Origin: Deinococcus detaillensis | Lineage (GTDB): Bacteria > Deinococcota > Deinococci > Deinococcales > Deinococcaceae | DNA: 64,000 bases | NCBI RefSeq assembly: GCF_007280555.1 | Contig: NZ_VKDB01000004.1 | Span: forward strand, 1 to 64,000 | Reading direction: 5' to 3' | In this document: piece after piece, positions 10,927 to 19,953 of the stretch | How the letters are laid out: each line of letters starts with the position of its first letter | How positions within the stretch are numbered: the first letter of the stretch is position 1 | Position numbers and translations under genes: made by a program | The notes under the pieces: generated by a model | Told to the model about the DNA's origin: nothing | Database searches by the model: none | Seen by the model: only the letters and a program-made list of their open reading frames with translations

Positions 10927-12507
10927 GTGAGCGGCAGCATGTCGGCCCGCTTAATGGCCTTGTCCCGGCGCACAGCCCTGCAAGAGGTGGAGAAGAAGCT
11001 CACCCAGTCGGAGATCAGTGATGCCGAGCGTACTCTGCTTCACCGCGACGCCGTTTACATTGCTATCGATCTGGGAGAAGCCGCCTGCGCTATGACGCAC
11101 GCTCTCAGTGCGCTGGAGCTGGCTCGCGCTTGCCAAGACGGGCCCTTGCAGGTCAAGGCGCATGTAGCCCTGGCGCTGGTGCAGGCCGAATCCTACGACG
11201 ACTTGGGAGCGAGCGTGCAATTTGCGCTGGCGGATGAGCTGGCCCGCGAACATCACGATGACCGTGGAGTGGCATTGGTCGCCGTGAATACCTCGCACTA
11301 CGAACTTGAGCGCCGCAACTACGCCGAGGCGGTGCTGGTGCTGATCCGGCTGCTGCGCTCCGAGCACGTCCGGGGACTAGCGCTGCCCGAGTCGGTCGGT
11401 CTGCTCAACACCTTCCACATCAACTTTGTGGTGGGAGCCGCCGAGGCGCTGCTGAGCAATCAGCTTCCGCTGGCCGAGCAACCAGAGGCGGCGGAGCAAC
11501 TACGGCTCTCGGCGGCGTTCCTGCGCGGCATGGAGCGTGAGGGCAATGACGTATCTTCACTGGAAACCACCGCCGTTCTGGACGCCCTGACCCGCTACGC
11601 GCTGTGGCAGGGCGACCTGACGGCGGCTCAGCAACTCGCTGACGAACATGTGCGCCTGACCGGGCAGGCCGACGTGCCGGTGCTCTATGGCCGTGCCCTG
11701 CTGGACCGCAGCCGGGTGCGCGGGCAGATCGGCGATTTGGAGGCGGCCATTGGTGACGCTCAGCAGGCCATTGAGCACTTCAAGGCGGCGGCCAACGGCT
11801 TGTGGGAGACACGCGCCCGCGAAACACTGGCCGAGGCTTACGCCCACGCCGGACGCTTTGAGCAGGCGTTCGAGACGCAGCGGGCAGTGACGCGCGGGGT
11901 GGAGCGACTGTTTCGCGATTACCACCAGCAGCGTGCCCTGGTCGGTCAGATCGCGCAGCAGGCCCGTGAAGCTAAGGTCCATGCTCAGGCGATGGCGCAG
12001 GCGGCCCTGAGCGATCCCTTGACCGGCATTCCCAACCGCACTCAGGCGATGCAGGTAATGGCACGACTGCGTGACCGGACGGCGAGCGGCGGCCCGGTCA
12101 GCGCCATCGCGCTGATGGACCTCGACCACTTCAAGCGTGTCAATGACCTGTACGGGCACATCACCGGAGACGCCGTGCTGATCGAGGTCACCCGCCTGCT
12201 GACGGCGGAGTTGCGCAGTGATGACATGCTGGCCCGGTTGGGCGGCGAGGAGTTTGTCGTGATCCTAACGGGAGCGCCGCTCGATGAGGCCGTGCGCCTC
12301 TGCGAGCATCTGCGCGACACCCTACACCGCGCCAACTGGGAACACATCGCGCCAGGACTGAATATGACCGGCAGTTTCGGAATCACCGTGCTGAGCGGCG
12401 AGCTTGATCTGACGGCCACGTTGCAAGCCGCAGACCATGCCCTTTACGCGGCCAAGGCGCTTGGGCGCAACGCTGTGCAGGTGGCCCCTCAACTGCAATG
12501 CGTATGA
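10927..12507 (+). CDS. TPR-GGDEF diguanylate cyclase
   Basis: 526 residues. The first ~340 are helical repeats resembling TPRs (MTHALSALELARACQ, YAEAVLVLIRLL). A GGDEF domain follows (DPLTGIPNR, MDLDHFKRVNDLYGH, RLGGEEF). The active-site signature is GGEEF, and RSDD five residues before it matches the RxxD inhibitory site for product feedback. It is predicted to make cyclic di-GMP. It lies directly downstream of the HD-GYP gene and may share its transcript. The start is a GTG; an in-frame ATG 12 nt later is an alternative. Confidence 0.88.
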   Translation: MSGSMSARLMALSRRTALQEVEKKLTQSEISDAERTLLHRDAVYIAIDLGEAACAMTHALSALELARACQDGPLQVKAHVALALVQAESYDDLGASVQFALADELAREHHDDRGVALVAVNTSHYELERRNYAEAVLVLIRLLRSEHVRGLALPESVGLLNTFHINFVVGAAEALLSNQLPLAEQPEAAEQLRLSAAFLRGMEREGNDVSSLETTAVLDALTRYALWQGDLTAAQQLADEHVRLTGQADVPVLYGRALLDRSRVRGQIGDLEAAIGDAQQAIEHFKAAANGLWETRARETLAEAYAHAGRFEQAFETQRAVTRGVERLFRDYHQQRALVGQIAQQAREAKVHAQAMAQAALSDPLTGIPNRTQAMQVMARLRDRTASGGPVSAIALMDLDHFKRVNDLYGHITGDAVLIEVTRLLTAELRSDDMLARLGGEEFVVILTGAPLDEAVRLCEHLRDTLHRANWEHIAPGLNMTGSFGITVLSGELDLTATLQAADHALYAAKALGRNAVQVAPQLQCV

Positions 12508-12647
12508 GATGAAGTGTGAAGCGCTCGCTGCCAGACTGATGAAGGGAGCGGCTAAAGACTAAGTAAAACGACGTCTAGCTTTGGATAAATCGGGCGGAGC
12601 AGGCAGGCCTGATAGGTGCCGCTTCGCCCAAGAGGTGCTCCCGTGAA

Positions 12648-12680
12648 AGAGTGGCATCCTCAAAGAGAGGAATGGCCTCT
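12648..12680 (-). terminator. possible terminator after lipoprotein gene
   Basis: An imperfect stem of 14-nt arms (12648-12661 and 12667-12680) stands 20 nt past the stop codon of the minus-strand lipoprotein gene, followed on that strand by CTTTC. The T run is poor. The rest of 12508-12699 shows nothing else I can name. Confidence 0.35.
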
Positions 12681-12699
12681 AACGGTAGCCTGATTGTAC

Positions 12700-13365
12700 T
12701 CAGGGGGCAAGCTGCGCCCGCAGACTGTCCACATCTGCCCACGAGCTGCCCGGCGAGGCCGCACCGTTGCCCACTGTGCCGCCGACGCTGATACCGCCAA
12801 AACCCAGCGAGCCAGTGATATTGATGGCCAGCGTGTTCCAACCTGCTGAGGCGTTGACGTTGACCTGCACGGTGGTCGGGTAGCCGGTGGCCACCGCGCA
12901 GTTGAGTTGGCCTTGCAGGGTAGTGGTCTTGTCGGCGTAGATGTAAGCGCGACCTGTCAGGGTGCGGGTGGTCAGTGTTTTGGACACCGCAGCATCGGCA
13001 AACTCTTTTCCCGCTGTCAGGGTGGCAAAGGCGTACCCTTGAGCACTAGGATCGCCAAGCGTCAGCGCCCCCGTGCAGCCCAGATCGGCCAACAAGCCCG
13101 CTGACAGCGAGGTTTTAGAGTCGGTGAGCTGATCAGAGGTGGGCAGGGTCAGAGTGAAATTGCCCCCCACGTCTACTGAAGTCGAGGCCAGGGTCTTGCC
13201 GCTACTGCGGAGAAGAACGATGGTGTTGCTCGCACCGACCAACCGCCCACTTAACACAGGCGTCACTTCGGCGGGCGTGGGCGCAGGTGCGGGGGTGGAG
13301 CTGTTGCAAGCGCTGAGCAGCGCGGCGGAGCAGCCCGCCAAAATCAGTAAACGAAGCGAAGTCAT
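12700..13365 (-). CDS. hypothetical lipoprotein
   Basis: 221 residues with a lipoprotein signal (LILAGCSAALLSAC; lipobox LSAC) and a proline/alanine/threonine linker (NSSTPAPAPTPAE), then a beta-rich region rich in Ser, Thr and Gly with a carboxypeptidase-regulatory-like pattern (SSGKTLASTSVDVGGNFTLTLP). It should be anchored to a membrane facing outwards. TAACTT at 13371-13376 is 5 nt upstream of the ATG, the leaderless pattern. I do not recognise a specific function. Confidence 0.7.
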   Translation of the reverse strand: MTSLRLLILAGCSAALLSACNSSTPAPAPTPAEVTPVLSGRLVGASNTIVLLRSSGKTLASTSVDVGGNFTLTLPTSDQLTDSKTSLSAGLLADLGCTGALTLGDPSAQGYAFATLTAGKEFADAAVSKTLTTRTLTGRAYIYADKTTTLQGQLNCAVATGYPTTVQVNVNASAGWNTLAINITGSLGFGGISVGGTVGNGAASPGSSWADVDSLRAQLAP

Positions 13366-13551
13366 GGCTCAAGTTACCGCTTCAAGTCGGCGCGAACCTG
13401 ATGACGGCCTGATGGCAAGCGGGGCGCTCCGAGCTCAAGCAACCGCCTTCACAGACTCCAGAGGGAAGCGCCGCCTTGGCCGTCTCTCCACATCAGACCA
13501 GCTAAACTGGATGTCAGCAACTCAGCCACAACCCACCTCGGAGGTTTCAGC

Positions 13552-13854
13552 ATGATTCTTTCACACGGCACTTTGACGTTTCCGGCGGCCCACCTCGATA
13601 CCGCCCGCAGCATGATGCGCGACCTCGCCGCTCAGACCCGCACCGAACCGGGCTGTTTGCTTTATCAGGTTTCGGAGAATCTCGAAACGCCCGGCGGATT
13701 TATTATCAGCGAGCAGTGGGAGAGCATGGACGCCATGCAAGTTCACCTGAATCAGCCGGAAGTCGGTGAGTTGGTGGAGAAGGTCAAGGGAATGGGCGTC
13801 AACGATCTGAGCATCACCGCCTGGTCAGCGGGTGAAGCGACAAAAATCATGTAG
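13552..13854 (+). CDS. ABM-domain (antibiotic biosynthesis monooxygenase-like) protein
   Basis: 100 residues with the ABM dimeric alpha/beta barrel pattern (EPGCLLYQVSEN, SEQWESMDAMQVHL). Members include quinol monooxygenases such as YgiN and many uncharacterised oxidoreductases; substrate cannot be told. The strong SD CGGAGG, 8 nt before the ATG, fixes the start. TAAACT at 13503-13508 may be the -10. Stand-alone gene. Confidence 0.8.
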   Translation: MILSHGTLTFPAAHLDTARSMMRDLAAQTRTEPGCLLYQVSENLETPGGFIISEQWESMDAMQVHLNQPEVGELVEKVKGMGVNDLSITAWSAGEATKIM

Positions 13855-14010
13855 GGAACGGCTGACGCACAAACCCGCCCTCAGCGGCAACCGGCATGGC
13901 ACAATAAAAGCCGATGTGCTGCTGAGCGGCTTCTGTATAGCTGACCTTTGCGTGAGATTGTTCGCCTCAACTCCGCTTCGTTTCATCCGCTCTCCTGCCC
14001 AGAGGTCACT

Positions 14011-15540
14011 ATGATGCCAGTGCCTACTCACCCTTCGCCTGCCAATACCCCGCTGCCGCCTCACACCGCCCGCCCCGAAGAATTCACTTATGATCTGCTG
14101 GTGATCGGCTCTGGCCCCGGCGGGCAGCGGGCAGCGATTCAGGCAGCTAAACTCGGCAAAAAAGTGGCGGTGGTCGAGCGTAAGGCGGTCATCGGCGGGG
14201 TGTGCATCAACACCGGCACCATCCCTTCCAAGACCTTCCGCGAGGCGATCATGCACCTGAGCGGCTACAACGAGCGCGGTCTGTACGGCTCCGCCTACGC
14301 GGTCAAAGACGACATCACCGTGCAGGATCTGCTGCTTAGAACCAGTAGCGTGATGTCACACGAGCTGGACGTGGTTCGCAATCAACTGCACCGCAACCGG
14401 GTGGAGAGCATCAACGCCGAAGCTTCATTCATGGGCCCGAATACCGTGCGGCTGCGCGACGTGCGCGGCCACGGCGACGGCTGGCGCGACGTGACCGCCC
14501 ACACCATCGTCGTGGCGGTGGGCACCAAAGCGGCCCGCGACCCCAAAATTCCCTTCGACGGCCAGAGCATCATCATCAGCGACGACATTTTGGATTTGCA
14601 GAACTTGCCGCGCACCGTCACGGTCATCGGCGGCGGCGTCATCGGCTGCGAGTACGCCAGCATGTTCGCTGCGCTGGGGGTGCGCGTCACGCTGATCGAC
14701 AAGCGCCCGCGCCTGCTGGAGTTCGTGGATCATGAGATCACCGACGTGCTGGCGTACCAGATGCGCCAGAACCGCATGACCCTGCGGCTGGGCGAAGCGG
14801 TGAAAGTGGTGGAGAAGGTTCAGGACCGCCTCGGCGAGCGGGTCAAGGTGACGCTGGCGAGCGGCAAGGAAATTCTGAGCGACATGGTGCTGTACGCGAT
14901 TGGCCGGGTGGGGGCCACCGAGCGCCTCAACCTGGAAGCGGCGGGCCTCAGCGCCGACGAGCGGGGCCGCATCAGCGTCAACGGGCACTATCAGACCAGC
15001 GTCAGTCACATTTACGCGGTGGGCGACGTGATCGGTTTTCCGAGTCTGGCCAGCATCAGCATGGAGCAGGGGCGCTTGGCGACCTGCCACGCCTTCGGCA
15101 TCCCGACTCAGAGCGTGCCGGAATTGTTTCCCTACGGCATTTACACCATTCCTGAAATCAGCACCGTGGGCAAAAATGAAGAGGAGCTGACCTCGGCGGG
15201 CGTGCCTTACGAGATCGGCAAGGCCCAGTACCGCGAAATTGCGCGGGGCCAGATCATCGGCGACGAACAGGGCACCCTCAAGCTGATCTTCCACCTAGAG
15301 ACACGGGAACTGCTGGGCGTGCATATCATCGGCACCGGAGCCAGCGAGCTGATTCATATCGGGCAGGCGGTGATGGCGTTTGGCGGCACGGTGGATTACT
15401 TCGTCAACACGGTGTTCAACTACCCCACGCTGGCCGAGTGCTACAAGACCGCCGCCTTTGACGGCATCAACCGCCTGGGCAGTGCGCCCTTGCTGGAGCC
15501 GAAACTGGAACCGGCCAAGGAAGTGGGGGAAGTGATCTAG
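14011..15540 (+). CDS. sthA: soluble pyridine nucleotide transhydrogenase
   Basis: 509 residues, FAD-dependent pyridine nucleotide-disulfide oxidoreductase fold. The FAD motif is VIGSGPGGQRAA and the NAD(P) motif is VIGGGVIGCEYASMF, followed by the FAD site YAVGDVIG and a dimerisation domain. The redox disulfide of lipoamide dehydrogenases is lost (GGVCINTGTIPSKT has one Cys), the mark of SthA/UdhA, which exchange hydride between NADH and NADP+. The start is ATG at 14011 (or the adjacent 14014), behind AGAGGT at 14001-14006. Its TAG shares the tetranucleotide CTAG with the stop codon of the converging amidohydrolase gene. Confidence 0.92.
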   Translation: MMPVPTHPSPANTPLPPHTARPEEFTYDLLVIGSGPGGQRAAIQAAKLGKKVAVVERKAVIGGVCINTGTIPSKTFREAIMHLSGYNERGLYGSAYAVKDDITVQDLLLRTSSVMSHELDVVRNQLHRNRVESINAEASFMGPNTVRLRDVRGHGDGWRDVTAHTIVVAVGTKAARDPKIPFDGQSIIISDDILDLQNLPRTVTVIGGGVIGCEYASMFAALGVRVTLIDKRPRLLEFVDHEITDVLAYQMRQNRMTLRLGEAVKVVEKVQDRLGERVKVTLASGKEILSDMVLYAIGRVGATERLNLEAAGLSADERGRISVNGHYQTSVSHIYAVGDVIGFPSLASISMEQGRLATCHAFGIPTQSVPELFPYGIYTIPEISTVGKNEEELTSAGVPYEIGKAQYREIARGQIIGDEQGTLKLIFHLETRELLGVHIIGTGASELIHIGQAVMAFGGTVDYFVNTVFNYPTLAECYKTAAFDGINRLGSAPLLEPKLEPAKEVGEVI

Positions 15541-16709
15541 GCTTCTGGCCAGATAAACCCCTCGCTCCACGCCTCGCCTCGCCGCAGAAACGGCACCTTC
15601 GTCCCCAGCACCCGGCTCCCTCCTTTGACCGCCGCCCGCACGATCAGGCGGGGGTCGAGGTTGGCATGAATGCGCCGCGCTGCTAGGGTTTCGTCAAAGA
15701 TATTCAACGTTTCGCCGCTCGCCACGCTATCGGTGCCAAGTGCCACGTCCACACCTGCCGCCACGAAAGCCGTCCAGCGGAAGGTGCCGCACTCCAGATT
15801 GGCATTGCTGCGCGGACAGGTGACGACGTTGGCTCCAGCCTGCGCCACCGTGCGGATGTCCTCATCGGTGACGTTGACCATGTGAATCAGGGTGGGTTTG
15901 GCGTCCAGCACGCCCAAGTCAGCTAGGTAAGAGACGGGCGTCAGGTCTGAACTGGGAGCGCGGCCCAGCACTTCCGGCAATGTCAGGCTAGGTGAGGTAA
16001 ATGAAATCATGCGGGCAAAGCTCTCGGCCAGTGGGCCAGTACCACTTTGAAACAGCTCCACTTCACTTGGATGCTCGGCCACGTGGATTTGCAGCGGCAA
16101 GCCCTCGCGCCGGGCAAAGTTGGCCAGGAGGCGATGCAATTTGTGCGAAACAGTGTGGGTGGCGTGCGGCGACAGGCCCAGCCGCATCCCGCCGGGGCGT
16201 TCCAGTTTGCGGAAACGCTGCACATCTTGCACCACCTGAGCGAAGGTGGCCTCGGCGGTGGCCGGATCGGGGTCAAGCACTTCCCAGTAGGCCACTCCGC
16301 CGAGTTCAGCCTCGCTCAGCAGGTAGTCCATGACTTCCGGGGTGCCGGGCCAGACTATGTCGCCCAGAGCCGCCGCACCGCTTTGCTGGACTTGGGCCAG
16401 ACCTTTTTTGGCTCCGGCTAGACCGCGTGAGAGCCGCCCAGCGATCACCACTTCAGGAATCCACTGGAAATACGGCAGCGCCTGAAAAGCGTAATCCGAC
16501 ATGTCGAGGTGCGCGTGGGCATTGACAGGCGGCGGGGCAATCACGCCCACTGTGCGGCGCAGCTCGGCCTGCGGGTACTGGCGGCGCAGGGTGTCCAGAT
16601 CGCCCGCCGCCGCAATGGTCTGGCCGCCCATGACCACCGCGCCGTCCCGAATGGGAAGACCCATGCCGGTGTAGAGAATGTCGGCGTGAATCAGTTCCAA
16701 CTCGCTCAT
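15537..16709 (-). CDS. amidohydrolase, possible aminodeoxyfutalosine deaminase
   Basis: 390 residues of the metal-dependent amidohydrolase superfamily. Metal ligands are visible as NAHAHLD, QIHVAEH, LIHMVNV and GTDSVAS, the pattern of adenosine/cytosine-type deaminases. It resembles D. radiodurans DR0824, reported to deaminate 6-aminodeoxyfutalosine in the futalosine route to menaquinone; this assignment comes from memory of that family and is not proven here. The ATG overlaps the stop of the globin gene by 4 bp (ATGA), pointing to translational coupling. The ORF extends upstream but that part is the globin gene in another frame. Confidence 0.72.
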   Translation of the reverse strand: MSELELIHADILYTGMGLPIRDGAVVMGGQTIAAAGDLDTLRRQYPQAELRRTVGVIAPPPVNAHAHLDMSDYAFQALPYFQWIPEVVIAGRLSRGLAGAKKGLAQVQQSGAAALGDIVWPGTPEVMDYLLSEAELGGVAYWEVLDPDPATAEATFAQVVQDVQRFRKLERPGGMRLGLSPHATHTVSHKLHRLLANFARREGLPLQIHVAEHPSEVELFQSGTGPLAESFARMISFTSPSLTLPEVLGRAPSSDLTPVSYLADLGVLDAKPTLIHMVNVTDEDIRTVAQAGANVVTCPRSNANLECGTFRWTAFVAAGVDVALGTDSVASGETLNIFDETLAARRIHANLDPRLIVRAAVKGGSRVLGTKVPFLRRGEAWSEGFIWPEA

Positions 16710-17116
16710 ACGGGTTCCGGCGTGTTGACCATCGCGGCAGCAGTACGGGTCAGTGCGGCAAAGAGTTCGGCGGCAGCGTCGGGCGCGAGGTCGGGAGTTT
16801 CGTGTATAGCCGTATTCATGCAGGCCAGCCACGCTCGCGCCCGCGTCGGGGTGATTTCAAACGGCAAATGCCGCGCCCTCAAGCGGGGAGGCCCGAACTC
16901 CTGATGGTAAAGCGGCGGCCCACCCAAAAAGCCGCTCAGGAAGGCTTCCTGCTTGCGGGCGGTAAGGCTCAGGTCGGTGGGAAAAATGGGAATCAGGTCG
17001 GGGTGTTGGGCGACGTGGCCGTAAAAGCAGGTCACCAGATCGTGAAGCACCTCAGGGCCGATACGCTTGTACAGCGTGTCTTCGGGCGAGGCGGCCAGTT
17101 GTAGGGGAGCGGTCAT
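16706..17116 (-). CDS. truncated hemoglobin, group II
   Basis: 136 residues with the trHb fold. It shows TLYKRIGPEVLHDLV, the conserved FLGGPPLYHQEFGPP, the proximal histidine in RLRARHLPF, and tryptophan in RARAWLAC (the G8 Trp of group II globins). Group II trHbs bind O2 and NO and are often linked to oxidative or nitrosative stress. The start at 17116 is favoured by TACCCT at 17123-17128, 6 nt upstream. It is the first gene of a two-gene unit with the amidohydrolase. Confidence 0.88.
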   Translation of the reverse strand: MTAPLQLAASPEDTLYKRIGPEVLHDLVTCFYGHVAQHPDLIPIFPTDLSLTARKQEAFLSGFLGGPPLYHQEFGPPRLRARHLPFEITPTRARAWLACMNTAIHETPDLAPDAAAELFAALTRTAAAMVNTPEPV

Positions 17117-17174
17117 ACTCTGAGGGTAGCGCAGGGAGCCGGGGCCGTTTGGGAGTGCTCCAACCAACAGAGCC

Positions 17175-17960
17175 TCAACTGCTGGCACTGGTGTAACTGC
17201 CCAGCGCACGCAGCCAGAACACCCGGCACAGCACCAGCAACACTAGCGCCACCAACGGACTGAACAGCGCCGCCTGCCCCAACTCGCCGCGCAGAGCCTG
17301 AGCTGGAATGGTCGTAATGAAGGCCACTGGGATCACAAAAGTCAGCACCGGGCGAATCCACAGCGGCAGAGCTTGCAGCGGATAGCGGCCCGCGCTGAAG
17401 ACGCCCTGAAACAGCTCGGTGACATTTTGGACGTTGACCAGCCAGAAGGCCGAGGTGTTGAGAATAAACCAGATCGCGTAGACCATCGCCACGGCACTGA
17501 GATAGAGCACGGCGGCCAGCAGCGCCCCGCCGAGCGTGACCGTGCCCAGCGCCGCCGCCGACCAGATGATCAGGCCAAAACCCAGCAGCATGTCGGGCAG
17601 CCGCAGCAAATTGAGATTGCGGGCCGAGAGCTGAAACTGCGCGTCCACCGGCTTAAGCAGTAAAAAGTCCAGCGTGCCGGTGCGGATGCCTTCGGAGAGC
17701 TGGGTGAGGTTGGGCCGCAGCCAGACGCTGATCAGGCCCTCAGTGAGTGTGAAGAAACCCACTACCATCAGCGCTGCCTCCAGATTCCAGCCGCCAAGCT
17801 CCTTGATTTCGGGACGGCTGTAAAACAGGTACACGCCCAGCAGGCCGGTGGCGAGGTTGGCAAAGCTGCTCAGCAGGGCCGCGAAGAAGTTGGCGCGGTA
17901 AGCCAGTTGCACGCTGAGACTGGCAGAAAGGTAGATTCGCAGGAGGCGGAAGAATCTCAT
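17175..17960 (-). CDS. ABC-2 type permease (COG3694-like)
   Basis: 261 residues, about six membrane helices, resembling the second permease of the three-gene ABC-2 exporters annotated as daunorubicin-type or uncharacterised. RIYLSASLSVQLAYRANFF at the N terminus and QALPLWIRPVLTFVIPVAF near the end are typical. It lies 43 bp after the first permease, and its ATG has a weak AAGGG-type SD. It acts with the two upstream genes; substrate unknown. Confidence 0.85.
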   Translation of the reverse strand: MRFFRLLRIYLSASLSVQLAYRANFFAALLSSFANLATGLLGVYLFYSRPEIKELGGWNLEAALMVVGFFTLTEGLISVWLRPNLTQLSEGIRTGTLDFLLLKPVDAQFQLSARNLNLLRLPDMLLGFGLIIWSAAALGTVTLGGALLAAVLYLSAVAMVYAIWFILNTSAFWLVNVQNVTELFQGVFSAGRYPLQALPLWIRPVLTFVIPVAFITTIPAQALRGELGQAALFSPLVALVLLVLCRVFWLRALGSYTSASS

Positions 17961-18003
17961 TTCATACCCTTGAGGAGAGGAACTTCACCATGTTCACCAC
18001 GCC

Positions 18004-18822
18004 TCACGCTCCCACTGCTCCGTATTTCCGCACGCCGCGCCGCCACAGCACCGCCTGCAGGACCGCAAACGCCAGTGTCCAGCCCAGCAAAATCAGCCAG
18101 CCGCGCAGAGCGTCGCCCAGATCGGCCTTGCCCGTCAGGAGGTTGCAGGGCAAGCTCAGCATGTAGGGAAACGGCGTGGCGTAGGCGATCATCTGCACCG
18201 CCGCCGGATACAAACTGATCGGAGCCAGCAGCCCGCCCAGCGCGGCGTAGAGCACCCAGACGAGTTCCTGAAAGTTCTCGGCGGCCTCGAACCAGAAGGC
18301 CAGCAGGCCGATGGAATATTCCAGCAAGAATCGCAGAGTGAAGGCCAGCGGCACCAGCATCAGGTACGCCAGCCAGCGCGAAACGTCAGTGGTGTAGTGC
18401 GCCCCGGTCAGCAGGGCGAAGATGACCAGCAGCACGAACATCAGCGGCAGACGGACGATGCGCTCGGCCCAGTGACCGACGTAGTGCATCCAGAACGGAT
18501 CAATCGGGCGCAGCAACTTGGGGGATAAGGTGCCCTGCCGCACGTCGAAACTGAGTTCCCAGGCCACCCACACCACCAGAATCTGCGCCGTGCCCCAGGT
18601 GGCGATGAAGTAGGAGGCAAAATCCTGGGCCGTGTAGCCGCCGATTTCACCGTTGGGTGACGAAGCCGCCTGCTGCATCCAGATCAGACCCATAATCAGG
18701 CTGAGTGTGCCCGACAGCATCCAGATCACGATTTCAGCGCGGTAGACGGTCATGTGGGCAAACTGCACCGCCATCAGCACTTTGAACTTTCGCCAGATAT
18801 GGTGCGCGGAAGAAGAGTTCAC
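18004..18822 (-). CDS. ABC-2 type permease (COG4587-like)
   Basis: 272 residues with about six membrane helices and the N-terminal pattern FKVLMAVQFAHMTVYRAEI common to this permease type. The GTG start overlaps the stop of the ATPase gene in GTGA, so the two are translationally coupled. It pairs with the following permease to make a heterodimeric channel. Confidence 0.87.
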   Translation of the reverse strand: MNSSSAHHIWRKFKVLMAVQFAHMTVYRAEIVIWMLSGTLSLIMGLIWMQQAASSPNGEIGGYTAQDFASYFIATWGTAQILVVWVAWELSFDVRQGTLSPKLLRPIDPFWMHYVGHWAERIVRLPLMFVLLVIFALLTGAHYTTDVSRWLAYLMLVPLAFTLRFLLEYSIGLLAFWFEAAENFQELVWVLYAALGGLLAPISLYPAAVQMIAYATPFPYMLSLPCNLLTGKADLGDALRGWLILLGWTLAFAVLQAVLWRRGVRKYGAVGA

Positions 18823-19847
18823 GCCAGTTCCCTGACGGGTTCGGCTTTCTTCTCGCTTCTGAACAGTTGTCCGATTACCTGCTCAATCGGCGGGTCTTCC
18901 ACGGTCAGGTCGGCCACCTCGAAATGGGTCAGCAGGGCGGCGGCGCGGGCGCTGACTTCGCTTCGGGGCACGGTCAATTCAGCGTCCAGACCGTCTAAGC
19001 GCACCACCTCACCGTAGCGGGCCAGCTCCTCGGCGGTGGCGGGCCTACTGAGTTGCAGACGCACGGTTTTGCGGGCGTCGGGGCCGGTGGTCAGGCCCGC
19101 CAGATCGCCGTCAAAGACCAGTTCGCCGCCGTCGATCACCAGAATCCTGCGGCATAGCGCCGTCACGTCGGCCATGTAGTGACTGGTCAGCATCACGGTG
19201 GCGTTGAAGCGGGCATTGTACTCGCGCACGAACTCACGGATACGCTCCTGCATGTTCACGTCCAAGCCGATGGTGGGTTCGTCTAGAAACAGGACTTTAG
19301 GGCGGTGGAGCAGCGCGGCAGCCAGCTCGCACTTCATCCGCTCGCCCAGGCTCAGTTTGCGAACCTGCTTGCTGAGAATGCCCGACAAATCCAGCACCTC
19401 GTCAAACTCGCGCATGGTGGCTTTGTAATCGCTGTCAGAGATCTCGTAGATCGCTTGATTGACCAGGAAGCTGTCCTGAGCGGGCAAATCCCAGATGAGT
19501 TGCTGCTTTTGTCCCATCACCAGCGTGATCTGTTTAAGAAAGGCTACCTCGCGCTTTTGCGGCGTGTGGCCCTGCACGCTGGCCGCGCCGCCGGACGGGT
19601 GCAGCAGGCCCGAGAGCATCTTGAGTGTGGTGGTTTTGCCCGCACCGTTGGGGCCGAGAAAACCCACCATCTCGCCGCCGGTCAGCTCGAAGCTGACTCC
19701 CCTGACCGCTTCCACCGTGCGCGTTTTGGGCCGCACGAAGGCCCGCAAGCTGCCCAGAAAGCCCGCTTCCTTTTCGGTGACGGTGTAGGCTTTGCGGAGT
19801 TGATCGGCCCGCACCGTTATGTTTGGGTCGGAACGATTAGACATCAT
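18819..19847 (-). CDS. ABC transporter ATP-binding protein (COG4586-like)
   Basis: 342 residues. Walker A is GPNGAGKTT, the Q-loop is VMGQKQQL, the signature is LSLGERMKCELA, Walker B is VLFLDEPTIGLD, and the H-loop is MLTSHYM. The C-terminal 90 residues are the extra domain common in ABC-2 exporters of this class. It is the first gene of the ATPase-permease-permease operon. The listed start has two adjacent ATGs (19847 and 19844). Confidence 0.93.
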   Translation of the reverse strand: MMSNRSDPNITVRADQLRKAYTVTEKEAGFLGSLRAFVRPKTRTVEAVRGVSFELTGGEMVGFLGPNGAGKTTTLKMLSGLLHPSGGAASVQGHTPQKREVAFLKQITLVMGQKQQLIWDLPAQDSFLVNQAIYEISDSDYKATMREFDEVLDLSGILSKQVRKLSLGERMKCELAAALLHRPKVLFLDEPTIGLDVNMQERIREFVREYNARFNATVMLTSHYMADVTALCRRILVIDGGELVFDGDLAGLTTGPDARKTVRLQLSRPATAEELARYGEVVRLDGLDAELTVPRSEVSARAAALLTHFEVADLTVEDPPIEQVIGQLFRSEKKAEPVRELA

Positions 19848-19953
19848 GGTGCGTTACAGCTTAGCGGGTCGGGGAAGGGATGGCAGTAAGCATGATGGCT
19901 CAGCCGGGCAACGGTAACAAAGTGGCCGCCAGCTTGCGCCACTGATCCAAAGC

